Part shown: piece after piece, positions 26,157 through 35,129 of the stretch
Position numbering within the stretch: the first letter of the stretch is position 1
Layout: each line of letters begins with the position of its first letter
From: Bacteroidales bacterium
GTDB lineage: Bacteria; Bacteroidota; Bacteroidia; Bacteroidales; VadinHA17
Reading direction: 5' to 3'
Assembly: GCA_012519515.1 (NCBI GenBank)
Contig: JAAYQC010000024.1
Location: 1 to 42,527, forward strand
Length of the DNA stretch: 42,527 nucleotides
The notes under the pieces: generated by a model
Seen by the model: the letters and a program-made list of their open reading frames with translations, nothing else
Told to the model about the DNA's origin: nothing
Databases searched by the model: none
Position numbers and translations under genes: made by a program

Positions 26157-26355
26157 TTCCTTTCGGGTGTATCCTAAAAAGAACCGTTTACGGATGATTT
26201 CATTTAATTGGTCAAATTCCGTATATTCAGATCATATAATTGATTAATTTAGCCTTGATGTTTTAGAGCAATGCAAGGCCTGGGGTTTACTGTTTCCTGG
26301 TTAAACGGAAAGGAATTCCAGAAAAATCGGAACTTTAATACCTTCAGGTAGTTGA

Positions 26356-26388
26356 TTTTTGTATGGTTTTTGTACGGTTTTTGTATTA
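26356..26388. repeat. Three tandem 11-bp units TTTTTGTAYGG upstream of the adhesin operon (third unit divergent at its end)
   Basis: tttttgtatgg tttttgtacgg tttttgtatta at 26356-26366, 26367-26377 and 26378-26388. Confidence 0.7.
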
Positions 26389-26462
26389 GTTGTTGTTAAT
26401 TGTGTTGAAGGAAAGATTAGCGCTTTATAAAGAGATATCCGACTTTTAAAAATTATATCCGG

Positions 26463-29400
26463 ATGAAATATAATAAGGTTTTCTTGTTCCTGGTATTTAG
26501 TCTGGCCTTTTCTTACAAGGGCCTTGCCCAGCTTGAATGCATAAAACTGAGTTCTGCTGTCGGGACCGACAACCAGATAGTATGTATCGGATCGCCAATC
26601 ACCCCGATTAGCTATGCACTCGGATCGGGAGTTACATCAGCAAATGTTACGGGTCTTCCCCCGAATGTTTTTGCCTTGGTCAGCTCCGGATCCTTATATA
26701 TAAGCGGCACTCCTTCGGGAACCGGTACATTTAACTATGAGGTTACCGTTGTTGGTACATGTTTCGGGGATAAAAATGCCAAAGGAACCATTACAGTGAG
26801 TCCCCCGGCCTCAGCTTCAATATTCTATCCCGGCTCTCCCTTCTGTAACAACCTGACGGCTCCGCAGGCTGTTACCCTGACCGGAACAAGCGGCGGAACT
26901 TTCAGCGCTTCGCCTTTAGGCCTGAATATCAGCGCTGCAACCGGTGATATATTACCCTATATGAGTGTTCCCGGGAATTATACCGTGACATATAACGTTT
27001 CAGGCTGCGGAACAGCCACGGCCACGACACCTGTCAGAATAACAGCGCTTCCGGTTGCCACATTCAGCTATCCCGGATCGCCCTATTGCAGCAACGACAG
27101 CGACCCCCTGCCTGTTTTCTCAGGTGGTGGTGTGGCAGGAAGCTTTTCGTCAACCCCCGGTTTGGTTTTTGTGAGTACTTCAACAGGTCAGGTCGATCTT
27201 TCGGCAAGCACTCCCGGCACTTATACCGTGACCAACACAATACCGGCATCTGGAGGATGTCCTGCTGTAATAGCTACGGCAACTATCAGGATTACCAGCC
27301 TGCCGGTTGCCACTTTCAGTTACACGGAAACACCTTATTGCAGCAATGATCCTGATCCCTTTCCAACTTTTTCAGGAGGGGGAGTGGCCGGAACTTTCTC
27401 ATCGACCGCCGGACTGGTTTTCGTGAGTTCATCGACCGGACAGGTAGACCTTTCTGCAAGCGTGCCGGGTGCCTATGTTGTAACCAATACGATCGTCGGT
27501 TCAGATGGCTGCGGCACCGTGACCTCCACAGCCTTTATCTCGATAATTGCTTCTCCGACTCTGATGATTACAAATCCTCCGGCAGCATGTTCACCTGAAA
27601 CGGTCGATCTTACAAGCCCATCAATCACTGCAGGCTCAACTCCAAACATGACCTTTACATACTGGCTTGATGCTGCCGCAACCAATCAATACCCGACTCC
27701 TCAGACTGCAGGTCCCGGGACATATTATATAAAAGGGACACTGGTCTCGGGTTGTTTTGATATTAAACCGGTGCAGGTTATAATAAATTCTTCCCCGGTT
27801 GCCGTTGCATCAAATAGCGGACCTGTATGCGAGGGATCCCCTCTGAGTCTGACAGGTGGTCCTGCAGGAATGAAATCCTATTCGTGGACGGGACCAAACG
27901 GTTTTGCTTCAAATCTGATGAGTCCTTTAATTTCAATTTCGGCCACATCTGAGATGGCAGGTCTCTACATATTGACGGTTACCAATGGCTCGGATTGCAT
28001 CGATACTGCACATACCAGGGTTTATGTTTACGATATGCCTGTTGCAGATGCCGGCACGGGAGGAACCGAATGTGATATGGATTTCATACTTAATGCCCAG
28101 CCGAGTGTCGGAACAGGATTGTGGACTATGGTTTCCGGCCCCGGAACTGCTGTATTCCATCCGGGCCCGGGAGCGCCCAATGCAAGGGTTACGGTATCAA
28201 CCTCCGGGACATATACCTTCAGGTGGACTGAAACAAACGGACCTTGCTCAGACGATGCTTCCGTGACAGTTAACTTTTATCAAAGACCGATTGCAAATGC
28301 AGGTAGCGGAGGGGATGAGTGTGGCCTTAGCTTCCGGCTTAATGCTTCAGCTTCAGGTGGTACAGGTACCTGGTCGATGCCGGAAGGAACAGGCGCTGTG
28401 GTTTTTTCACCGAGCCCGAATTCTGCTTCAGCAACTGCCATTGTCTCGGAATATGGCACAAAAGTGTTCAGGTGGATAGTATCAAACGGCCCCTGTGCCG
28501 ATACATCTGAAGTTACAGTCAACTTTTACCAGGCACCTGAGGCCAACGCGGGAACAGGCGGAAATAACTGCGGACTGGATTTTAATCTAAGGGCAGTGCC
28601 AAGTGTCGGTACAGGGACATGGACGGTTTTTAGCGGTCCGGGTACGGCAACATTTATTCCCGGTGCCGATGAATTCGCGACCAGGGCCAGAGTAAACGCC
28701 TATGGTACTTATGTGTTCAGATGGACCGAGGTTAACGGAACCTGTTCTTCCAGCTCCGATGTGACAGTCACATTCATTCAGCAACCTTCGGCTAATGCCG
28801 GAAGCGGGGGCGATGAATGCGACCTTGATTTCAAGCTGAATGCCGTTCAGGGGCCGGCAACCGGTACATGGAGCCTGGTAAGCGGTCCGGGTACAGCAAG
28901 CTTCAGCCCAAATGCCAACCAGGCAGATGCAACGGTGACGGTAAGCATCCCCGGCTCATATGACTTTGCCTGGACAGAGGTGAACAGCCAGTGTACATCC
29001 TCCGATATTGTAAGAGTCACTTTCCACGATAAGCCGGAACTCAATGCAGGCAACGATGTCTTGCTTTGCAAAGGAGGAAATGTTCAGCTCAACGCGACCG
29101 GACAGGGATCATTCTCATGGGCTCCGGCAGCATCCCTGAACAATCCCAATATCCGTAACCCCATCGCTTCCCCGGAAACAACAACTGAATATACGGTTAC
29201 TCTTACCGACAGGTTCCATTGCGTGAATACTGATAATGTGACTGTCGAAGTGAGAGAACAGCCTGTTGCCAATGCAGGACCTGATCAGGTTCTTGATTTT
29301 GTGTTTGAAACACGCATGAATGCCGGAGCCCTGAAGCAGAATGAAACGGGAATATGGTCGGTGATTGAAAGTGAAGGTCGTATCTCTAGTCCGAATGCAC

Positions 29401-29771
29401 CAAATTCCAGGGTTTACGATCTGTCAATTGAAGATAATGTGTTTCTGTGGACAGTGTCCAACGGAGTCTGCCCTGAATCGTCCGATACGGTCCATATCTG
29501 GGTTAATAACCTGATAATACCCTCCCTAATCACTCCAAACAGGGATGGCAACAATGATTTCTTCGTTATCAAGGGCCTCGAAACAATCGGGAAAGCCTCT
29601 CTTACCATATTCAACAGATGGGGAGGGAGAGTCTATGAAAATGATGAATATGATAATTCGTGGGAGGGTGTCGACGACAAGGAAAACCCGCTCCCTGATG
29701 ATACTTATTTCTATGTTCTAAAGCCTGTCAATGGCAAGGCAATAAAGGGTTACCTGGTGATAAGGAGATAA
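26463..29771 (+). CDS. Large repeat adhesin with T9SS type-B (gliding motility-associated) C-terminal sorting domain
   Basis: 1102 aa; signal peptide, Ig/PKD-like repeats (ANAGSGGDECDLDFKLNA...), C-terminal IIPSLITPNRDGNNDFFVIKGLE...LTIFNRWGGRVYENDEYDNSWEG...YFYVLKPVNGKAIKGYLVIRR. Confidence 0.92.
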   Translation: MKYNKVFLFLVFSLAFSYKGLAQLECIKLSSAVGTDNQIVCIGSPITPISYALGSGVTSANVTGLPPNVFALVSSGSLYISGTPSGTGTFNYEVTVVGTCFGDKNAKGTITVSPPASASIFYPGSPFCNNLTAPQAVTLTGTSGGTFSASPLGLNISAATGDILPYMSVPGNYTVTYNVSGCGTATATTPVRITALPVATFSYPGSPYCSNDSDPLPVFSGGGVAGSFSSTPGLVFVSTSTGQVDLSASTPGTYTVTNTIPASGGCPAVIATATIRITSLPVATFSYTETPYCSNDPDPFPTFSGGGVAGTFSSTAGLVFVSSSTGQVDLSASVPGAYVVTNTIVGSDGCGTVTSTAFISIIASPTLMITNPPAACSPETVDLTSPSITAGSTPNMTFTYWLDAAATNQYPTPQTAGPGTYYIKGTLVSGCFDIKPVQVIINSSPVAVASNSGPVCEGSPLSLTGGPAGMKSYSWTGPNGFASNLMSPLISISATSEMAGLYILTVTNGSDCIDTAHTRVYVYDMPVADAGTGGTECDMDFILNAQPSVGTGLWTMVSGPGTAVFHPGPGAPNARVTVSTSGTYTFRWTETNGPCSDDASVTVNFYQRPIANAGSGGDECGLSFRLNASASGGTGTWSMPEGTGAVVFSPSPNSASATAIVSEYGTKVFRWIVSNGPCADTSEVTVNFYQAPEANAGTGGNNCGLDFNLRAVPSVGTGTWTVFSGPGTATFIPGADEFATRARVNAYGTYVFRWTEVNGTCSSSSDVTVTFIQQPSANAGSGGDECDLDFKLNAVQGPATGTWSLVSGPGTASFSPNANQADATVTVSIPGSYDFAWTEVNSQCTSSDIVRVTFHDKPELNAGNDVLLCKGGNVQLNATGQGSFSWAPAASLNNPNIRNPIASPETTTEYTVTLTDRFHCVNTDNVTVEVREQPVANAGPDQVLDFVFETRMNAGALKQNETGIWSVIESEGRISSPNAPNSRVYDLSIEDNVFLWTVSNGVCPESSDTVHIWVNNLIIPSLITPNRDGNNDFFVIKGLETIGKASLTIFNRWGGRVYENDEYDNSWEGVDDKENPLPDDTYFYVLKPVNGKAIKGYLVIRR

Positions 29772-29781
29772 TGAAATTGTA

Positions 29782-31968
29782 ATGAACAGATTAATTAAGG
29801 TCATATCACTGATTGCAGTCATGCTGCTTCTGCCGGAAACGGAAGTGGCTGCACAGCCTGTCTGGGTGCCGGGAACCCCGGCAGTGGACTCAACAGGACC
29901 TCTGTCCATAACCCTGAATTACGGACTGGATATGGTTGATGACAAAAAATGGCCTGCCACGGTTTATATTATTGTTTACAATTACGAAAACTTCTCAAAT
30001 GTTTCATCAGCATTTGTAAGGTTTATGACCCGAATTACGGGTTATAATGGTATTGTTGAAACAGCTGTTCTAAATGTCGGAAAAAGCGATCAGGGTAAAA
30101 TACTTCAGACAGTGTTGAAGCTTACTGATCCTGATAAGGTGCATACCATTTATATAGTGGCAGCCGACAGCGACAGAAGACTTCAGGCAAACCCCGTAAG
30201 GCTTACCGCGAGAACACTACCATGCCCGCCGGCCAACGCGGGCTCAGGCGGGGATGAATGCGACCGTGATTTTGCACTGAGTGCAGTCCCGGCTCTGGGT
30301 AACGGACAATGGTCGATTGTTTCCGGGCCAGGAACAGCAGTGTTTGTACCCAATAACCGTACACCCAATGCCACGGTCAGGGTTTCGCAATTTGGCACCT
30401 ATGTCTTCAGGTGGACAGAAAGAAACGGCGGTTGCATTTCGAGCGATGAGATCACGGTTAATTTCTACCAGCCGCCCGTTGCAAATGCCGGCCGGGGAGG
30501 AGATGAATGCGACCTTGATTTTAACCTGAGTGCAGTAATATTCTCATCTGCTGAAACAAAAGGAACATGGAGCATGACTGCCGGGACAGGGACAGCCGTA
30601 TTCGTTCCCGATGCCGGAAGCCCTTCAACCACGGTAACAGTATCAGAGTACGGAACAAAAACATTCACCTGGACAGTAACACGCGGAACGTGTACTGCAT
30701 CTTCCGACGTAATCGTGAACTTCAACCGCCCGCCCGTCGCCAATGCCGGAACAGGCGGAAACAACTGTGGCCTTGAGTTTTATTTCAATGCAGTGCCGAG
30801 CAGCGGAACAGGTACATGGACAAGGGTGAGCGGACCAGGGTCTGCAAGGTTCTTCCCCGATAATCATGACCCGTCGGCAAGGGTTACCGTGTCGGCCTAC
30901 GGCAGCTATGTTTTCAGGTGGACCGAGGTTAACGGGAATTGCAGCAGCAGTTCGGACATCACAGTGGGATTCTTTGAACAGGTGTCGGCAAACGCCGGAA
31001 GCGGCGGTGATGAATGCGATCTGGATTTTGTATTGAATGCTGTCCCGGGAACAGGCCGTGGAACATGGTCGAGAGTCAGCGGCCCAGGAAACGCGAGCTT
31101 CTCTCCCGATGAACACAGACCGGATGCAAGGGTTACAGTCAGCCGGCCGGGAGAGTATGATTTTGCCTGGACGGAAGTGAATAACAATTGTACATCGACA
31201 GATATTATACGCGTCGTTTTCCATGAACCTCCCGCTGTAGATGCCGGCGAAGATGTGACTATCTGCAGCGGAGAGAGCGTGAGACTGCGTGCTTCCGGAA
31301 GCGGTACATTCTCATGGACACCCGCGAACCTGCTCAGTAATCCGGCAATTGCCGATCCTGTGGCAACACCCTCCGTGACAACGGTATTCACGGTTACACT
31401 CACCGATCAATGGGGTTGCAGAAATTCTGATCGCGTAACCGTGGATGTAAGAGAGCGGGCGACGGCAGACGCGGGACCTGACCAGGAACTGGATTTTATC
31501 TTTGAGACGGAACTGCAGGCCAATCCTCCGGGAAGCAACGAAAGCGGAATGTGGACTGTGGTTTCAGGAACTGCCTCTTTCTCGGACCCAAGCAGCAACG
31601 AAACTCATGTCAGCGATCTTTCACTAGGCGATAATGTGATAGTATGGAGCATCTCAAACTCTGCATGTGAACCCGCTTCGGATACGGTTGTTATCAGAAT
31701 AAATGAATTGATATTGCCTTCACTGATTACCCCGGATATGGATGGCAACAACGACTATTTTGTAATTAAAGGACTTGAATCACTTGGCAAAGTAACGCTG
31801 AGGATATTCAACCGCTGGGGTGCATGCGTTTTTACAAGCCATGAATATGCAAATGACTGGGACGGGAAGGATGACAAAGGAAATCCATTACCGCAGGATA
31901 CTTATTATTATGTTTTTAAAAGTGAATTCACTGACGCTATAAAAGGTTTTGTTGTAATAAGATACTAA
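29782..31968 (+). CDS. Paralogous repeat adhesin with T9SS type-B sorting domain
   Basis: 728 aa; four ANAGxGG(D/N)(E/N)C repeats matching 26463-29771; C-terminal ILPSLITPDMDGNNDYFVIKGLESLGKVTLRIFNRWG...YYYVFKSEFTDAIKGFVVIRY. Confidence 0.92.
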   Translation: MNRLIKVISLIAVMLLLPETEVAAQPVWVPGTPAVDSTGPLSITLNYGLDMVDDKKWPATVYIIVYNYENFSNVSSAFVRFMTRITGYNGIVETAVLNVGKSDQGKILQTVLKLTDPDKVHTIYIVAADSDRRLQANPVRLTARTLPCPPANAGSGGDECDRDFALSAVPALGNGQWSIVSGPGTAVFVPNNRTPNATVRVSQFGTYVFRWTERNGGCISSDEITVNFYQPPVANAGRGGDECDLDFNLSAVIFSSAETKGTWSMTAGTGTAVFVPDAGSPSTTVTVSEYGTKTFTWTVTRGTCTASSDVIVNFNRPPVANAGTGGNNCGLEFYFNAVPSSGTGTWTRVSGPGSARFFPDNHDPSARVTVSAYGSYVFRWTEVNGNCSSSSDITVGFFEQVSANAGSGGDECDLDFVLNAVPGTGRGTWSRVSGPGNASFSPDEHRPDARVTVSRPGEYDFAWTEVNNNCTSTDIIRVVFHEPPAVDAGEDVTICSGESVRLRASGSGTFSWTPANLLSNPAIADPVATPSVTTVFTVTLTDQWGCRNSDRVTVDVRERATADAGPDQELDFIFETELQANPPGSNESGMWTVVSGTASFSDPSSNETHVSDLSLGDNVIVWSISNSACEPASDTVVIRINELILPSLITPDMDGNNDYFVIKGLESLGKVTLRIFNRWGACVFTSHEYANDWDGKDDKGNPLPQDTYYYVFKSEFTDAIKGFVVIRY

Positions 31969-32034
31969 GATGTTACTTAGTTGACTGCATAAAGATATGT
32001 AGTCGGCTACTGAGTAGGCAAGTAATAATAGATA

Positions 32035-32955
32035 ATGATGAAAAGGATATTAAAAATACTCATTCTGCTTCTGATACCACTGAGCTCTTCAGCTCAGATG
32101 ACCCCCCTGAAGAGCCAGTACGTCTTGAATCCGCTGGTATTGAATCCGGCATCGGCAGGAAACATGGGGGTGCTTAATGTCACGGCATTCTACAGAAAAC
32201 AATGGGTGGGGGTAAAAGGTGCACCTGAGACAATGACACTTACAGCCGATGCTCCTTTCAGCGATAACAGGATGGGACTGGGAATGATTTTTACAAGTGA
32301 CAGGGTGGGAGTTACCAAAGAATCGCATTTTATGGCCAACTATTCATACAAGGTGCCAGTCGGAAAGGGGACGCTTTCCTTCGGACTGGGTGCCGGAATA
32401 ACTGTGACTAATACAGCATGGTCGAAACTTATCGTTCTTGATCCTGAGGATGATTTCATCCTGATTGACTCAAAAGGATTCGTAGTCCCGGGTTTCAGTT
32501 TCGGAACATTCTATTCTGAGAAGAATTTCTTTGCCGCTGTATCTATCCCGAAACTGCTCGGTTATAAATATGATTTTGGCAAAAGCAAATACGTGGTGAA
32601 CGGCAATATGGGGGAGTACTATTACCTGCTGAATACAGGCTATCTTTTCAATCTGTCTCCCTATCTTAAATTCATGCCCTCAACATTGATTGCTTTTTCC
32701 CCCGGCGACAAAGTACTATATGACGTAAACGCTCACTTCAGAATAATGGACCGTTTCTGGGCCGGAGCCGCGTACCGGAATAACCGCTCCCTGGTAGGCT
32801 TATTCCAGATTCAGCTTAACGACCAGATAAGATTCGGTTATACTTATGACTATGATTTTGCCAAACTCCAGACATATAGTTCCGGATCGCATGAAATTAT
32901 GTTAAGATATGAATTCCGTTACAAAGTGCAGGCTATAAGCCCATTGAACTTCTAA
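32035..32955 (+). CDS. PorP/SprF family type IX secretion system membrane protein
   Basis: 306 aa; QMTPLKSQYVLNPLVLNPASAGNMGVLNVTAFYRKQWVGVKGAPETMTLTADAPF is diagnostic of PorP/SprF. Confidence 0.93.
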   Translation: MMKRILKILILLLIPLSSSAQMTPLKSQYVLNPLVLNPASAGNMGVLNVTAFYRKQWVGVKGAPETMTLTADAPFSDNRMGLGMIFTSDRVGVTKESHFMANYSYKVPVGKGTLSFGLGAGITVTNTAWSKLIVLDPEDDFILIDSKGFVVPGFSFGTFYSEKNFFAAVSIPKLLGYKYDFGKSKYVVNGNMGEYYYLLNTGYLFNLSPYLKFMPSTLIAFSPGDKVLYDVNAHFRIMDRFWAGAAYRNNRSLVGLFQIQLNDQIRFGYTYDYDFAKLQTYSSGSHEIMLRYEFRYKVQAISPLNF

Positions 32956-32964
32956 TCAACGACC

Positions 32965-35103
32965 ATGAAACGACTAAGATATTTTCCGGTATTGCTGATA
33001 TTGCTTGTCATTCCGCACCTTGCTGAAGCCCAGGTAGAAAGCTATACCATAAAAAAGACCAGATTCAGCTCTAAAAACAGCGACGAATTCTCTCCGGTGT
33101 ACTATAAAGACGGATTGGTTTTCTGCTCTAATATGAGCAGGTCGCTGGTAAAAAATTATCTTACCCCTGACGACAAGGGATTGCTCAACATTGTATTTGC
33201 CGATACACTCAACTGGAAAGTCAGGCTCTTCGCGAGGGAGCTAAGGACTATGTTCAATGACGGACCTGCATCATTCAGCAGGAATGGGGACACGGTTTAT
33301 TTTTCGCGGAATATCAGAACCGATGTCAACAGGGATGATGCATCCCCCCGAAACAAACTTGGTATTTTTACATCGGTTCTTGAAGACGGAACATGGGGAA
33401 AAATACTTGACTTCAGATTCAACAATGAATACTACAATATTACCACACCCTTTATTTCTCCCGACGGCAAACGGCTCTTCTTCGCCGCTGAAAATCCCGA
33501 GGGAATGGGAGGTACGGATATTTATTACTGCGACTGGAAAGGCGACTACTGGGATGATCCTGTAAATATGGGTCCGGAGGTCAATACAAAGGGTAATGAA
33601 TCATATCCTACGGTTAACAGCGAAGGTGGAGTGTTCTTTTCATCCGACGGCCATCCCGGCCTGGGGGGTAAGGATATTTTCTATACCAGGCAGGCAGATG
33701 ATGGCAAGTGGCTGCCTCCGGTGCATCTGAACGCTCCGGTCAATTCAAAATATGACGACTTTAGCCTTGTTGCCGACCCTATGATGAACAGTGGCTACTT
33801 CGCGACAAACAGGGAAGGAACATTGGATATTTATAAGTTCAGGACAAATGTTCCCCAGCTCTTCTATTGCGACAGACAAAGAGAAAACCAATACTGTTTC
33901 AGCTTTAGCGACAATGATAAGATATTCGTTGATACCAGGTATCTTGAGCTTCTATGGAATTTCGGAGACGGATCAACTGCAACGGGACCGGATGCAGAGC
34001 ACTGTTTCAAGGGGCCGGGGAAATATCAGGTTAGACTGGATGCCAGAGACAAGAAAACCGGTCACGTTGTCTTTACAAAGCTTGCTTTCGATCTCGACCT
34101 GAGGGATATAGAACAGTCAGTTATCCTTTCGCCGCTTTCGGCCATGGCCGGGGAGCAGGTGACGCTTGACGGGCTGACTTCAAGCTTCGAAGGTTCTACC
34201 GTTATGAATTATACATGGCACCTGGGCGATGGTCAGTATTCAAAAGAAGGGAAATTACAGCATACCTTTGATCGGGCCGGCGATTATGATATCAGGCTGG
34301 GTCTGAAAGTAAGGAATGACAAGACCGGTGTTATCCGTGAACTCTGCTCAGTTAAACCGATAAAAATCTTCAACAACGCCGGCGAAAAGGAGGCTTTTGA
34401 CAGGCAGAACGCGGAACCGGCTCCGGTTGTGGATATTTTCGAATACAATCATGCTGTGAAAACAAACAGGTATTCAGCCGAAGATGAACTTTCAGGTTTC
34501 GCTGTTTACAGACTTGAGATTCTGAGATCGGAAACACAGCTTGATAAAAATGATGAGGCTTTCAGAAAACTGCCGGGAAAATACATTCTTAAAGAAAACT
34601 TCCTTAGTGAAGAGAATATATACAGCTATACTGTCGCAGAGGAACACACTCTGATGGCAACATATCCTTCCTACAGGGAATTGGCTGAACTGGGATTTAC
34701 TGATGCAAAAGTTTATCAGGCTGAGGTTGAGGATGCTGCAGAAAGAGAGCTGAATAACCTCGAAAAGGCATTCGGTGTGTCGGCTGATGCACTCTTTGTG
34801 AGGAATACCCAGACCCTTTCGTCTACAGGCACACAGTTGCTGGACCTGGTTATGGGATTCATGGCCAAGTATCCTGCCATCAGGCTTCAGATAGCATGCC
34901 ATTCGGATAATACAGGATCGGCAGCTGCAAATCTTACGCTGACGAACAGAAGAGCCGAGACCATGGTGAACTATTTGGTTATTAACGGAGTCAATCGCAA
35001 CAGGCTGGTTCCCATGGGTCTGGGAGGCACTATGCCGATTGCTCCGAATTACCAGGAGAGCGACAGGAAAAACAACAGGAGAGTGGATTTTACTATTCTG
35101 TAG
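32965..35103 (+). CDS. OmpA family protein with PD40 beta-propeller and PKD domains
   Basis: TPFISPDGKRLFFAAENPEGMGGTDIYYCDW (PD40); ELLWNFGDGSTATGPDAEHCF (PKD); IRLQIACHSDNTGSAAANLTLTNRRAETMVNYLVINGVNRNRLVPMGLG (OmpA C-terminal). Confidence 0.93.
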   Translation: MKRLRYFPVLLILLVIPHLAEAQVESYTIKKTRFSSKNSDEFSPVYYKDGLVFCSNMSRSLVKNYLTPDDKGLLNIVFADTLNWKVRLFARELRTMFNDGPASFSRNGDTVYFSRNIRTDVNRDDASPRNKLGIFTSVLEDGTWGKILDFRFNNEYYNITTPFISPDGKRLFFAAENPEGMGGTDIYYCDWKGDYWDDPVNMGPEVNTKGNESYPTVNSEGGVFFSSDGHPGLGGKDIFYTRQADDGKWLPPVHLNAPVNSKYDDFSLVADPMMNSGYFATNREGTLDIYKFRTNVPQLFYCDRQRENQYCFSFSDNDKIFVDTRYLELLWNFGDGSTATGPDAEHCFKGPGKYQVRLDARDKKTGHVVFTKLAFDLDLRDIEQSVILSPLSAMAGEQVTLDGLTSSFEGSTVMNYTWHLGDGQYSKEGKLQHTFDRAGDYDIRLGLKVRNDKTGVIRELCSVKPIKIFNNAGEKEAFDRQNAEPAPVVDIFEYNHAVKTNRYSAEDELSGFAVYRLEILRSETQLDKNDEAFRKLPGKYILKENFLSEENIYSYTVAEEHTLMATYPSYRELAELGFTDAKVYQAEVEDAAERELNNLEKAFGVSADALFVRNTQTLSSTGTQLLDLVMGFMAKYPAIRLQIACHSDNTGSAAANLTLTNRRAETMVNYLVINGVNRNRLVPMGLGGTMPIAPNYQESDRKNNRRVDFTIL

Positions 35104-35129
35104 AAAAGGCTTTCAGACCGGCAAACTAT

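Noticed and set aside
30643-31403. Overlapping antisense ORFs of 193 and 165 aa
   Set aside because: Shadow ORFs opposite repetitive Ig-like coding sequence; composition mirrors the repeats.
31980-32030. Short hairpin GTAG-TCGG-CTAC between adhesin 2 and porP/sprF
   Set aside because: Only a 4-bp stem; too weak to call as terminator or regulator.
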